DNA of 64,000 bases from Muraenolepis orangiensis (GCA_027704905.1 CM050999.1:7932392-7996391); one strand, 5' to 3'. Counted from the first letter of the stretch, positions 13,262 through 63,881 are shown. A program made the numbers and translations. Notes: generated by a model from the letters alone, not told the origin.

Positions 13262-14935
13262 TCAACTATTGTTAATACCTTACCTAAACCATCTCTAACC
13301 TAATAACTCAACTAACCATCTCTAACCTAATAACTAAACTAACCATCTCTAACCTAATACCTAAACTAACCATCTCTAACCTAATACCTAAACTAACCAT
13401 CTCTAACATAATACCTAAACTAACCATCTCTAACCTAATACCTAAACTAACCATCTCTAACCTAATACCTAAACTAACCATCTCTAACTTAATACCTAAA
13501 CTAACCATCTCTCACCTAATATCTAAGTCAACCATCTCTAAGCTAAGACATAACCCTAGCCATCTCTAACCTAACACCTAACTTTAACCTGCTCTAACCT
13601 AATACTAAATGTTAACCAGCTCTACCCTAATACCTAAGCTCTACCTAGTACCTAGGGTTAAACATCTCTAACCAAACACCTAAACTAAACATCTCTAACC
13701 TAATACCTAAACTTACCATCTCTAACCTAATACCTAAACTAACCATCTCTAACCTAATACCTAAACTAACCATCTCTAACCTAATACCTAAACTAACCAT
13801 CTCTAACCTAATACCTAAACTTACCATCTCTAACCTAATACCTAAACTAACCATCTCTAACCTAATACCTAAACAAACCATCTCTAACCTAATACCTAAA
13901 TTTACCATCTCTAACCTAATACCTAAACTAACCATCTCTAACCTAATAACTAAACTACCCATCTCTAACCTAACACCTAAACTATCCATCTCTAACCTAA
14001 TACCTAAACTTACCATCTCTAACCTAATACCTAAACTTACCATCTCTAACCTAATACCTAAACTAACCATCTCTAATCTAATAACTAAACTAACCATCTC
14101 TAACCTAATAACTAAACTACCCATCTCTAACCTAACACCTAAACTAACCATCTCTAACCTAATACCTACACTTACCATATCTAACCTAACACCTAAACTA
14201 ACCATCTCTAACCTAATACCTACACTTACCATATCTAACCTAACACCTAAACTAACCATCTCTAATCGAATAACTAAACTAACCATCTCTAACCTAATAA
14301 CTAAACTACCCATCTCTAACCTAACACCTAAACTAACCATCTCTAATCTAATAACTAAACTACCCATCTCTAACCTAATAACTAAACTACCCATCTCTAA
14401 CCTAACTAAACTTCTAACCTTATACCTAAACTAACCATCTTAACCTAACACTTAACTTAACCATCTCTAACCTAATACCTAAACTAAACCATCTCTAACC
14501 TAATACCTAAACTAACCATCTCTAACTTAATACCTAAGCTCTACCTAGTACCTAGGGTTAACCATCTCTAACCTAATACCTAAACTAAACCATCTCTAAC
14601 TTAATACCTAAGCTCTACCTAGTACCTAGGGTTAACCATCTCTAACCTAATACCTAAACTAAACCATCTCTAACCTAATACATAGGCTCTACCTAGTGCC
14701 TAGGGTTAACCATCTCTAACCTAATACCTAAGCTCTACCTAGTACCTAGGCTTAACCATCTCTAACCTAATACCTAAGCTCTACCTAGTACCTAGGCTTA
14801 ACCATCTCTAACCTAATACCTAAGCTCTACCTAGTACCTAGGGTTAACCATCTCTAACCAAACACCTAAACTAAACCATCTCTAACCTAATACCTAAGCT
14901 CTACCTAGTGCCTAGGGTTAACCATCTCTAACCAG
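13262..14935. repeat. 27-bp CTAA-rich minisatellite
   Basis: About 1.7 kb of a ~27-bp unit containing 'aaccatctctaacctaatac'. From about 14530 it alternates with a variant carrying 'ctctacctagtacctagg'. Because 27 is divisible by 3, the minus strand stays open and reads as a nine-residue repeat (MVSLGIRLE and variants). These ORFs (13308-13508, 13645-14394) are not supported as genes. Confidence 0.93.
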
Positions 14936-15830
14936 TAGCGTGGCGTGGGGAACAATTTAGGGGAAGCCAGTTTTTTTGGGTCGGGGGGGTGGTCAATAAC
15001 GTAACCAGATGAGTGATTACAGCGCCCGGTATCATTTTACACAGTTGTATCATACAGATGTAGGACTTGCACACGCCTGTTGTCTAACCGACAGGTCCGC
15101 ACACACTCTCCAGCCAAAACTCTCTCGTCTTATTAATTTAAGCATTCCCCCCCCCCCCCCCCAAATGCATAACCAGCCGCTCAATGCGCAGTGCAGATTC
15201 GGTAATGTCTCCACCCTCCATAATGCTTAATTAGCTTGATACTTTCTAACGGCGATGATGACAGTTACAGTACTACGTACTACGAACTGATGTTGATGTG
15301 ATTTGATTGGATTGTGAGGCAAGGGATTCCCTTGCCTCACAATCCAATCAAATCGCAATCAAATCGCATCAACTGGCTTCCCTTGAAGGGAAGCCAGAGG
15401 CGGCTGGCTTCCCTTGGCATGGCCCTGACCAATCACAGGTTGGCAGGGGCATGACGTGGGCCTCATCTGATTGGTCAATCCGGGACAATCCCTCCATTTT
15501 TTTTCACCAAGGGAAGCCGGCTGGTCTCCTCTCGCAACAGTGAATGCAATTTACTGTTTCACCATAACATCTAGAGGGGCGCTGTTTGTTTCACTCTTTG
15601 TAAAATACTCAATGAGAATGGGGGAGAGACGGTCCGGCAGCAACACACAGCAAAGGAGAATTACCGAAATTTTTTATTTTTATTTATTATTATTTTTAAA
15701 TTATAACTACAATCCGAAAAAACAGGGCCTTGGCCTCCGGGATAAAACGCCACAGTGCGCAGCTGACGCATGCGTTGGTTAGAGACTCTAACCAACGCAT
15801 GCGTCAGCTGCGCACTAGCCCCCCCCCCTG
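14936..15830. mobile_element. foldback element with perfect palindromes upstream of the GT92 gene
   Basis: The region contains repeated 'ggcttccctt' / 'aagggaagcc' words in both orientations. It has a perfect inverted repeat with 27-nt arms at 15300-15326 and 15328-15354, and another with 31-nt arms at 15754-15784 and 15786-15816. No transposase is present. A non-autonomous DNA element is the likeliest reading. It ends about 270 bp before the GT92 start codon. Confidence 0.55.
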
Positions 15831-16098
15831 GCCGCAGACAGCAGGCTGCCTTCCAGTCGGTTCATCCAGCGGCTCCAGTTCTTCTTTTTTTTACATTTTC
15901 TAGCTTTTTTACTTTTTTGTTGGGAAAGTTGAGTGCCGTCCTGAATTGACTCGACTCAAGTAGAAATAGGAGCCACGGGTTGACTACAGGCCTGTCTGCA
16001 GTGTCAGCGTTACCCTTTGTACCCCCGGTAGAGGGACATAAGCCGCCAGGTGCTTGTCTCTTACCTCTTATCTCTTATCTCCCTCCGGTGTTACCAGG
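15831..16098 (+). promoter_or_regulatory. probable 5' UTR/promoter of the GT92 gene
   Basis: GC-richer segment between the foldback element and the start codon at 16099. No TATA box is obvious. The ATG context is 'accaggatgc'. The role is inferred from position. Confidence 0.4.
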
Positions 16099-44931
<28,833 letters not shown>

Positions 44932-44951
44932 AGCAGCACCCCACGCCGGGT

Positions 44952-47084
<2,133 letters not shown>

Positions 47085-47310
47085 AGATATAAGATACAAG
47101 ATGTTTTATTGGCAGTACAATGGAATCGCCATCCCTCCTGCAGTATGAATTTTCAAAACAATACTATAAAACATACTATATACAATACAAATGAACATAA
47201 AAAGAACAATATAGTGACGTATGATATTTACATGTTTTGAATTGTGCAAAAATATTTAAAAGCATTTAAAGTGCCAGTAGTGCAGCATCATGAATACAGT
47301 GCAGTACAGA
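47085..47310 (+). mobile_element. dispersed repeat with ATACAAG-type end
   Basis: Shares 'aaagtgccagtagtgcagca', 'aattgtgcaaaaa' and the 'gatacaagatgttttattgg' start with 33465-33680. Reversed copies are at 53090-53330 and 17195-17260. Probably a SINE or a LINE 3' end; class not determined. Confidence 0.65.
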
Positions 47311-47453
47311 GCATTAACTAATACGGCCAGAAAGTCCAGCAAAGTATGACAGGGTAATGTTAATGACAATGTAATGAAAGTGGCAGCACTCCTAGCAGTT
47401 TAGTAGGTCACTGCCTGTGGATAAAAACTATCCTTAAACCTGGTACCTTAAAC

Positions 47454-47562
47454 CAGGTGAGGCTGCTTCAACCAGACTCTAATCAGTCTGACTGGGGCCA
47501 GGTGAGGCTGCTTTAACCAGACTCTAATCAGTCTGACTGGGGCCAGGTGAGGCTGCTTTAAC
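47454..47562. repeat. 45-bp minisatellite, second locus
   Basis: Two and a half units of the repeat at 37970-38262 ('aggtgaggctgcttcaacca'), about 9 kb away. Confidence 0.9.
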
Positions 47563-47607
47563 TAGTCACCAACCACACACACACTCCACACAACAACATT
47601 TAATCAG

Positions 47608-47668
47608 CATATATAACTGTTGTTTTGTATGTTTCCAATAGAGGCTCACCATGGCAGAAGAACAGCAG
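47608..47668 (+). CDS. possible orphan start exon (MAEEQQ) with TATA-like box
   Basis: 'catatataactg' at 47609-47620 is followed about 30 nt later by 'gaggctcaccatggcagaag': a strong Kozak context with ATG at 47651. Six codons (MAEEQQ) then run to a 'cag|gtaatc' donor at 47668/47669. It joins in phase 0 to the exon-like block at 49138-49186. I do not recognise the product, and no third exon was found. It could be an upstream alternative start for the galectin gene, a decayed gene, or chance. Confidence 0.3.
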
Positions 47669-47823
47669 GTAATCTGCTTTATGAGGCATTATGAGTGGAA
47701 GCATCTTTGCTTTAATTCAGACGTCACCCTCCACCTGCTTATCTGATACGTTATAGAACGGTGGGTATGTTGTAAGTGTTGGGGATTGACTTTCAATACT
47801 GAACAAAGCATAGCCCAACCCAG

Positions 47824-47871
47824 TACACACACACACACACACATACACACACATACACACACACATATTGT

Positions 47872-47953
<82 letters not shown>

Positions 47954-48005
47954 TGTGTACACACACACACGCACATTCTGTGTACACACACACACACTGC
48001 ATGCA

Positions 48006-48042
<37 letters not shown>

Positions 48043-48043
48043 A
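47824..48043. repeat. compound (AC)n microsatellite
   Basis: AC tracts broken by 'tattgtgt', 'tactgtgt' and 'ctgcatgcag'. All ORFs across it are artefacts. Confidence 0.95.
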
Positions 48044-48299
48044 CAACGTTCCACGTGACCACGTCTTATCAAAACCGCTGCACCCACCTGAAGGAAGTCG
48101 GCTGGTCAGACAGACCAGACCAGACGACTCCACAGTTGCCATGGATGCACACCCACCATAACACGATTACAATATTGACCAATGGGGAAAGGCCCAGCCA
48201 CCGGGCTGCACAATCCAAACAGCAAGGAACCTATATACAATGACAATATAATATAATATGAACGTATAAAGAGTCCAGGGAGATAAAATGAACATGTTA

Positions 48300-48645
48300 C
48301 ACAGACTCTGTTTTCATCGCACTGGCTTCTGGTCTCATTCAGGACCGACTACTAAATCCTGTTACTTGTACTACACAAATGCATAAATGGTTATGTACCT
48401 CCTTATCTACAAGATCTCATCACTCCACAAACCGCCCCCCCGCACCCTCAGGTCTGCCCACAGCTCGCTCCTCAGGGCCCCCGGTGTTTGGCATGGGGGA
48501 CAGGGGCCTTCTGCCCGGCTGCCTGTGGAATGGCCTTCCTCATCATTTAGGGCAGCATAGACCCTGGACTCTTTTAAGACCTAAGGCCTGAAAACCTTTA
48601 TATTTAGGAAGGTATTTTTAATACAAAATGTTAAAATTAGTGTTC
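48300..48645 (+). mobile_element. LINE 3'-end fragment
   Basis: Contains a decayed ORF end ('tggaatggccttcctcatca', 'ggcagcatagaccctggact', 'cttttaagacctaaggcctg'). The reverse complement of this stretch is at 53415-53580 ('aggaaggccattccaca'). Clade not determined. Confidence 0.55.
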
Positions 48646-49380
48646 ACTATTCTTAGTAATTGTATTGTGTTTGTTTTACCATGTTTTTCTAAGATGTTTG
48701 CAATATTATTATTATAAATGGTCATTTATATTCAGGCTGGCTGAGTTGTTATAGTTAAGTGTTGTTTATAGTATATAGTACAGTACATGGTTTAGCATAT
48801 ATTGTATTGTTTATAGTACATAGTATAGCATTTCATAGGTAGTATAAAGTGTTGTTTATACTATAGTATTGTTCAGTATAGTTTAGTATTGTATAGTAAG
48901 TATAGCATTGTATAGTTTAGTATAGTGTTGTTTTGGAATTTATACTGGAACGGGGAATAAGCATTATATTATACATGCAAATGGCAATTAAACATCTTGA
49001 ATGTTGAATCTTGGTCACTGATCCTTGTCCATCCTGATCCTCAATGAGTCTGCTTCAGAGCATGTGAAGATGTATTCTATTGGGCCTGTAAAGTATTAAT
49101 CAGTCATAGAGTATTGCAGAGGGTGTTTTGACTTTAGGTTGGCCGACCACCTCCTGTGCAAACTGCAAACAAAGTAGATAGAACAGGTAAGTGTGTTGAT
49201 TTAGCCAGCATTAGTTAACACAAAACATCAATGGGTAACAATACAATGGACAACATGAGGGAGTTCACAAACAGACACTATTCGACAAATTATAGGCAAT
49301 ATCTATATTGCCTAAAAATAATCAATATATGTATATATAACAATCAATAAAATCCTTTATACAACATGTTGAAAAACACT
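48646..49380 (+). repeat. duplicated block, copy A
   Basis: Highly similar to 51705-52372, starting 'actattcttagtaattgtat' and ending 'aacaatcaataaaatcct'. Copy A has an extra stretch of about 100 bp of 'gtatagtatagtgttg' repeats near 48780-48900. Each copy is followed by the 23-bp minisatellite. Confidence 0.92.
49138..49186 (+). CDS. exon-like 49-nt block, copy A
   Basis: Preceded by 'tgttttgactttag' and followed by 'gtaagtgtg', a consensus donor. In phase with the MAEEQQ exon it reads VGRPPPVQTANKVDRT plus one base. It lies in the duplicated block, so it is present twice. Confidence 0.28.
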
Positions 49381-49385
49381 TAACT

Positions 49386-51703
49386 ATTAGGTTGAGTGTT
49401 AGTAGATAGAGGTAGTGTGTTAGTGATAGACGTAGTGTGTGTTAGTAGATAGAGGTAGTGTGTGTTAGTAGATAGAGGTAGTGTGTGTTAGTAGATAGAG
49501 GTAGTGTGTGTTAGTAGATAGAGGTAGTGTGTGTGTTAGTAGATAGAGGTAGTGTGTTAGTGATAGACGTAGTGTGTGTTAGTAGATAGAGGTAGTGTGT
49601 GTGTTAGTAGATAGAGGTAGTGTGTGTTAGTAGATAGAGGTAGTGTGTGTGTTAGTAGATAGAGGTAGTGTGTGTTAGTAGAGAGAGGTAGTGTGTGTTA
49701 GTAGAGAGAGGTAGTGTGTGTTAGTAGATAGAGGTAGTGTGTGTGTTAGTAGATAGAGGTAGTGTGTGTTAGTAGATAGAGGTAGTGTGTGTGTTAGTAG
49801 ATAGAGGTAGTGTGTGTTAGTAGATAGAGGTAGTGTGTGTTAGTAGAGAGAGGTAGTGTGTGTTAGTAGAGAGAGGTAGTGTGTGTGTTAGTAGATAGCG
49901 GTAGTGTGTGTTAGTAGATAGAGGTAGTGTGTGTGTTAGTAGATAGAGGTAGTGTGTGTTAGTAGATAGAGGTAGTGTGTGTTAGTAGAGAGAGGTAGTG
50001 TGAGTGTTAGTAGGTAGAGGTAGTGTGTGTTAGTATATAGAGGTAGTGTGTGTTAGTAGATAGAGGTAGTGTGTGTTAGTAGATAGAGGTAGTGTGTGTT
50101 AGTAGATAGAGGTAGTGTGTGTTAGTAGATAGAGGTAGTGTGTGTGTTAGTAGATAGAGGTAGTGTGTGTTAGTAGATAGAGGTAGTGTGTGTGTTAGTA
50201 GATAGAGGTAGTGTGTGTTAGTAGATAGAGGTAGTGTGTGTTAGTAGATAGAGGTAGTGTGTGTGTTAGTAGAGAGAGGTAGTGTGTGTTAGTAGATAGA
50301 GGTAGTGTGTGTGTTAGTAGATAGAGGTAGTGTGTGTTAGTAGATAGAGGTAGTGTGTGTTAGTAGATAGAGGTAGTGTGTGTTAGTAGAGAGAGGTAGT
50401 GTGTGTTAGTAGATAGAGGTAGTGTGTGTTAGTAGAGAGAGGTAGTGTGTGTTAGTAGATAGAGGTAGTGTGTGTTAGTAGATAGAGGTAGTGTGTGTTA
50501 GTAGATAGAGGTAGTGTGTGTGTTAGTAGATAGAGGTAGTGTGTGTTAGTAGATAGAGGTAGTGTGTGTTAGTAGATAGAGGTAGTGTGTGTTAGTAGAT
50601 AGAGGTAGTGTGTGTTAGTAGATAGAGGTAGTGTGTGTTAGTAGATAGAGGTAGTGTGTGTTAGTAGATAGAGGTAGTGTGTGTTAGTAGATAGAGGTAG
50701 TGTGTGTTAGTAGATAGAGGTAGTGTGTGTGTTAGTAGATAGAGGTAGTGTGTGTGTTAGTAGATAGAGGTAGTGTGTGTGTTAGTAGATAGAGGTAGTG
50801 TGTGTGTTAGTAGATAGAGGTAGTGTGTGTTAGTAGATAGAGGTAGTGTGTGTTAGTAGATAGAGGTAGTGTGTGTTAGTAGATAGAGGTAGTGTGTGTT
50901 AGTAGAGAGAGGTAGTGTGTGTTAGTAGATAGAGGTAGTGTGTGTTAGTAGATAGAGGTAGTGTGTGTTAGTAGATAGAGGTAGTGTGTGTTAGTAGATA
51001 GAGGTAGTGTGTGTTAGTAGATAGAGGTAGTGTGTGTGTTAGTAGATAGAGGTAGTGTGTGTTAGTAGATAGAGGTAGTGTGTGTTAGTAGATAGAGGTA
51101 GTGTGTGTTAGTAGATAGAGGTAGTGTGTGTTAGTAGATAGAGGTAGTGTGTGTTAGTAGATAGAGGTAGTGTGTGTTAGTAGATAGAGGTAGTGTGTGT
51201 TAGTAGATAGAGGTAGTGTGTGTTAGTAGATAGAGGTAGTGTGTGTTAGTAGATAGAGGTAGTGTGTGTTAGTAGATAGAGGTAGTGTGTGTGTTAGTAG
51301 ATAGAGGTAGTGTGTGTTAGTAGATAGAGGTAGTGTGTGTTAGTAGATAGAGGTAGTGTGTGTTAGTAGATAGAGGTAGTGTGTGTTAGTAGATAGAGGT
51401 AGTGTGTGTTAGTAGATAGAGGTAGTGTGTGTTAGTAGAGAGAGGTAGTGTGTGTTAGTAGATAGAGGTAGTGTGTGTTAGTAGATAGAGGTAGTGTGTG
51501 TGTTAGTAGATAGAGGTAGTGTGTGTGTTAGTAGATAGAGGTAGTGTGTGTGTTAGTAGATAGAGGTAGTGTGTGTGTTAGTAGATAGAGGTAGTGTGTG
51601 TTAGTAGATAGAGGTAGTGTGTGTGTTAGTAGATAGAGGTAGTGTGTGTTAGTAGATAGAGGTAGTGTGTGTGTTAGTAGATAGAGGTAGTGTGTGTGTG
51701 TTA
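49386..51703. repeat. 23-bp minisatellite, large array
   Basis: About 2.3 kb of a 23-bp unit ('gtagtgtgtgttagtagata' plus 'gag'), with 25-bp variants carrying one extra GT and 'agagag' variants. Copies are very similar, so the array is young. Confidence 0.96.
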
Positions 51704-51704
51704 G

Positions 51705-52316
51705 ACTATTCTTAGTAATTGTATTGTGTTTGTTTTACTAGGTTTTTCTAAGATGTTTGCAATATAAATACAATTATTATTTTTTGTATTATTATTATTT
51801 ATATTCAGGCTGGCTGAGTTGTTATAGTTAAGTGTTGTTTATAGTATATAGTAAAGTACATTGTATTGTATAGTAAGTATAGCATTGTATAGTTTAGTAT
51901 AGTGTTGTTTTGGAATTTATACTGGAACGGGGAATAAGCATTATATTATACATGCAAATGGAAATTAAACATCTTGAATGTTGAATCTTGGTCACTGATC
52001 CTTGTCCATCCTGATCCTCAATGAGTCTGCTTCAGAGCATGTGAAGATGTATTCTATTGGGCCTGTAAAGTGTTAATCAGTCATAGAGTATTGCAGAGGG
52101 TGTTTTGACTTTAGGTTGGCCGACCACCTCGTGTGCAAACTGCAAACAAAGTAGATAGAACAGGTAAGTGTGTTGATTTAGCCAGCATTAGTTAACACAA
52201 AACATCAATGGGTAACAATACAATGGACAACATGAGGGAGTTCACAAACAGACACTATTCGACAAATTATAGGCAATATCTATATTGCCTAAAAATAATC
52301 AATATATATATATATA

Positions 52317-52352
<36 letters not shown>

Positions 52353-52372
52353 CAATCAATAAAATCCTATAT
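51705..52372 (+). repeat. duplicated block, copy B
   Basis: Copy of 48646-49380. It contains the second 49-nt exon-like block and an expanded (TA)n at 52305-52350 that copy A lacks. Confidence 0.92.
52115..52163 (+). CDS. exon-like 49-nt block, copy B
   Basis: Same splice signals as copy A, one substitution (CCT to CGT, Pro to Arg), same open frame. Confidence 0.25.
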
Positions 52373-52375
52373 ACA

Positions 52376-52676
52376 GAGGTAGTGTGTGTTAGTAGATAGA
52401 GGTAGTGTGTGTGTTAGTATATAGAGGTAGTGTGTGTTAGTAGATAGAGGTAGTGTGTGTTAGTAGATAGAGGTAGTGTGTGTTAGTAGATAGAGGTAGT
52501 GTGTGTTAGTAGATAGAGGTAGTGTGTGTTAGTAGATAGAGGTAGTGTGTGTTAGTAGATAGAGGTAGTGTGTGTTAGTAGATAGAGGTAGTGTGTGTGT
52601 TAGAAGGTAGAGGTAGTGTGTGTTAGAAGGTAGAGGTAGTGTGTGTTAGTAGGTAGAGGTAGTGTGTGTTAGACGA
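52376..52676. repeat. 23-bp minisatellite, second array
   Basis: About thirteen units of the same repeat after copy B, the last ones with 'agaaggtagag' variants. Confidence 0.95.
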
Positions 52677-52691
52677 TGGAGGAGTGGCTTA

Positions 52692-52843
<152 letters not shown>

Positions 52844-52898
52844 CTCTCCCTTGCCTCTCCTCCTCCCTGCCTCACCCCTCCCCACCCCTGGGAGCAGG

Positions 52899-52905
52899 TA
52901 TAAAA
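52899..52905 (+). promoter_or_regulatory. TATA box of the galectin gene
   Basis: 'tataaaa' sits 67 nt before the ATG at 52966, placing the start of transcription near 52930 and giving a 5' UTR of about 35 nt. A C/T-rich stretch (52842-52890) precedes it. Confidence 0.65.
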
Positions 52906-52965
52906 CAGGTACCAGACTGGGGCTGTTCACTCTTCCTGTCCGTCCCAACCAGCTGAACCACTACC

Positions 52966-60997
<8,032 letters not shown>

Positions 60998-61283
60998 GGA
61001 CACGCCCACCGCGACGTCTTCGCAGGCACGCACGGACGCACGCAGGCACGCACGCTGCTCTACCATGTGGTCGCTTGTAAAGCGTGCAACGCGTTGCTGA
61101 TCAACAACAGACCGTCCCGATATCAATATGAAAAAATTCAATAACATATGTTGTAAACACTTTTACCTCATCCCAAACGCTGTAATATCATGTCTGATAT
61201 TATACATTAGCTATCTGATCATATTTACCAGATTGACGCCAACGTTGCAAAGACACACGCATGCAAAGAGCCACTTCAGGGAC

Positions 61284-61296
61284 AAACACATTTATT
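61284..61296 (-). terminator. possible minus-strand poly(A) signal
   Basis: Read on the minus strand, 'caaaataaatgtg' contains AATAAA. A minus-strand gene to the right could end here, convergent with galectin. No exon of such a gene is confirmed. Confidence 0.25.
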
Positions 61297-61523
61297 TTGT
61301 ATACAAAATACTGTAGGTATATAAAAAAAAAGAAGAAATCTGTACAAATCAGGGCAGTGACATCATTGGCAATCATAGTACCCCCTGCTTCCAGTTCTGC
61401 ACACTTCTGCAAAACCCCGAAGCAGGATAGGCAGTTCACACATGCTTATTGTACTACAAAATAGTCACTCTGTAAAAGGCACTTGGTATATGTCGTTTTT
61501 ACAAGTTGTAATTTCCTTCTGAC

Positions 61524-61529
61524 AATAAA
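61524..61529 (+). terminator. possible poly(A) signal of the galectin gene
   Basis: 'aataaa' about 530 nt after the galectin stop. It is the first canonical plus-strand hexamer I see downstream. Confidence 0.4.
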
Positions 61530-61654
61530 GGAGACATTGAGGACGTAATGGAAAAAAATGTACGTGAGCTTTCGTTATCTTGAGGGCTGATGTATTTCAT
61601 ACACTTACATTGATTAAAAAACATGGATATGCTATCATTAGTTTTAAACTTCCT

Positions 61655-61817
61655 TCCTAGCAAAAAAACTGTCGGGGTGTCTTTGAGCAAGACGCCCTAA
61701 CCCTAACTGCTCCCCTCTGTATAAATAGCTGACCGCTGCTCCTAATACTAGGATGGGTTGAATGCAGAGAAATTCCTTTCGTTGTTCTGTACTTGTGCTG
61801 TACACTGACAAATTTGA

Positions 61818-61830
<13 letters not shown>
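61655..61830 (+). mobile_element. 5'-truncated SINE
   Basis: Starts at 'cctagcaaaaaaactgtcgg' and continues through 'gctcctaatactaggatggg' into a LINE-like 'gtgctgtacactgacaaat' and (TTA)n end. Confidence 0.72.
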
Positions 61831-61850
<20 letters not shown>

Positions 61851-62276
61851 AATAATAAACCTGAAATATGTGGGCTCAGGCAAAGCCAGGGTCTAATTTT
61901 CCCCGTTTGTCTGTTCAGACTGATGTTCATGTGTTTTATTAAACAGCATACAGTACCTTTAGATAAGACCCATGCGATGTACACTATATTAGGAACTCAA
62001 TGAACTTTGTGTTGGCCAGAACATGCTTGCATACCACTTCAAAGAGTAGTACCTAAGTACCTTGGGGACACACACGTAGCACCAGACCCACGACCTTGAT
62101 ACATTCCAAAACTGTGTGGAAATAACAGAATGCCAGGAGAAAACACCAGGTCACACCCATCCTCATGAAAAACAAGAAGAACACAACACAAGAAGAACAA
62201 ATAAGTGCATGTACGACAGCCAATCACAGTTAAGGGGTAGGAGGGTGGGGGGTGGGGGATCTTCTTAAAGCAGAGC

Positions 62277-62335
<59 letters not shown>

Positions 62336-62812
62336 AGTGAGTTGTCTGTCTGACTTGAACCGCCGGGTTTTACAGCACTGCGTTGAACACAGAGTCTCTG
62401 TCTCAGTGGGACACCAGCGCGAGGCTGTGGGCACTGACTCACGTCCCCCTCTGTCAGCCCGGCCCCCGTCGGCGGCCAGGGATGGAAAAGGCCCATAAGT
62501 GTGTCCCCGAGGAACAGCACTCACCACGCCCGCCCCGGTGGTGCTCCGTAGTACCGCCACGGCCTGGAGTACGATTCCACGACCAAGTCGACCATGTCAT
62601 TAGAAAAGAAAAGAAAATTCGAATCCAACGAGACAAAACGATATATAAACAAAAAAGGTACAGAAAATACAAACAAATGTGTCCATTAGTGCAAAGTTGG
62701 GTGTACAAAAAAAAAATTCTACAAATACGGAAAAAAAATAACAGCGACAAAATCCACATAACGCTTAATCATGAGTAACACTGACTTTGTGCTGCAAATA
62801 GATTTGTAAATA
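61831..62812. other. no gene recognised; tetranucleotide repeat inside
   Basis: A (CTGT)n tract lies at 62276-62336. Several weak ORFs on both strands lack motifs. The stretch could be 3' UTR of a minus-strand gene. Confidence 0.4.
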
Positions 62813-63360
62813 TTATTTGACTGCATTCAACCCGGTGGTACAGGTACCTTCTCCCCATAAGCCCACCGCCGAAGGGCACTTGGCAAGGCAGCCGCTGGCT
62901 GGAAAGCTTCTCAGACTGTGTTTCGCGTGACCGTTGACCTTCAACAGACCGAATGACTCGAATATAAACGTATAAACGTATAAAAAGGCAACAGGTAGCT
63001 GATATGATCTTTCCCAAGTAAATACCAAAATAGAAATGAACATTCTTCGATTTTTCCCCTTTCTTCTCTTCTCCCTTTTCCTTTTTCCTCTCTCTCCTCT
63101 CCTTTGTGGTTGGTTCCTCGTGGTTCTCATGTCCTCAGTCAGTGTACGAGACGCGTGTGTTCCGCTAGCAGAAGATCTGTCCTCCTGTGGCTGGACGGTG
63201 GCAGTGGAAGCTCCTGAGGTCGGCTGGTGTTTTGTACACGTGGGCGTTGTGGGCAGTGTGCAAGCTGGTTCCCTGTTGGACGCATCGGAAACACTTTGTG
63301 GCGCTTCCCCGATCGCTAGCCTCGTGGTACCCGAGTCAGTGGCGGAGAGCGGAGGCACTT
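62813..63360 (-). CDS. weak minus-strand ORF, Ser/Thr-rich then basic
   Basis: 181 codons from an ATG at 63358. The first ~100 residues are Ser/Thr/Pro-rich, then a basic run (RRGERGKRKREKRRKGKNRR), then low-complexity hydrophobic residues. No family recognised. An overlapping plus-strand ORF (63036-63371) is equally weak. It may be a C-terminal exon or just GC-rich UTR. Confidence 0.15.
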
Positions 63361-63597
63361 TATTGCTCTGACGAGGAAGGACGGAGACAAGGACGGAGAC
63401 GAGGACTTCGGCGTCGGTCAGGGAAGGGGTTTGATTGTGCGGCGGTAAAGGCGACAGACGAGAGAGAGAATCTGTCCTGTGGTTTGTGTGTGTTTTTGTG
63501 CTACAGCCATCTCTTCTGTCTCTGCCTTCAATGTTTGTTTCAGAGGAGGGTTGGGGTGTAGGACCTCCACTCCCTCAATACCTTGGAATGCCACGAG

Positions 63598-63645
63598 AGT
63601 GTGTGTGTGTGTGTGTCTGTGTGTGTCTGTGTGTGTGTTTGTGCA
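63598..63645. repeat. (GT)n microsatellite
   Basis: Short GT tract with 'tctgtg' interruptions. Confidence 0.85.
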
Positions 63646-63754
63646 AACTGTAGGGAGAACACTTAGCTTAGAGGTCACCAGCCGTTGCAAGCAGCACGGC
63701 AGCAAACAGCTCTCTGATTGGCTGAAGAGATGGTACACATCAGCTTGTGTTCAG

Positions 63755-63879
63755 TCTCTCTCTCTCAGTCACTCTCACTCTCTCTCTCAGTCACTCTCTC
63801 AGTCTCTCTCTCAGTCACTCTCTCAGTCACTCTCTCAGTCACTCTCTCAGTCTCTCTCTCTCTCTCAGTGTCTCTTTCT
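63755..63879. repeat. (CT)n / 'tctcagtcac' repeat
   Basis: Pyrimidine-rich array of 'ctctctcagtca' units ending at an acceptor-like 'tctttctag'. Confidence 0.9.
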
Positions 63880-63881
63880 AG

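Noticed and set aside
13645..14394. 249-codon minus-strand ORF with nine-residue MVSLGIRLE repeats
   Set aside because: The repeat unit is 27 bp, so an open frame persists by arithmetic. There is no promoter, splice signal or non-repeat coding part.
63036..63371. Plus-strand ORF beginning with a signal-peptide-like MNILRFFPFLLFSLFLF
   Set aside because: The hydrophobic start comes from a C/T-rich tract. There is no splice context or recognisable domain, and an overlapping minus ORF is equally good.
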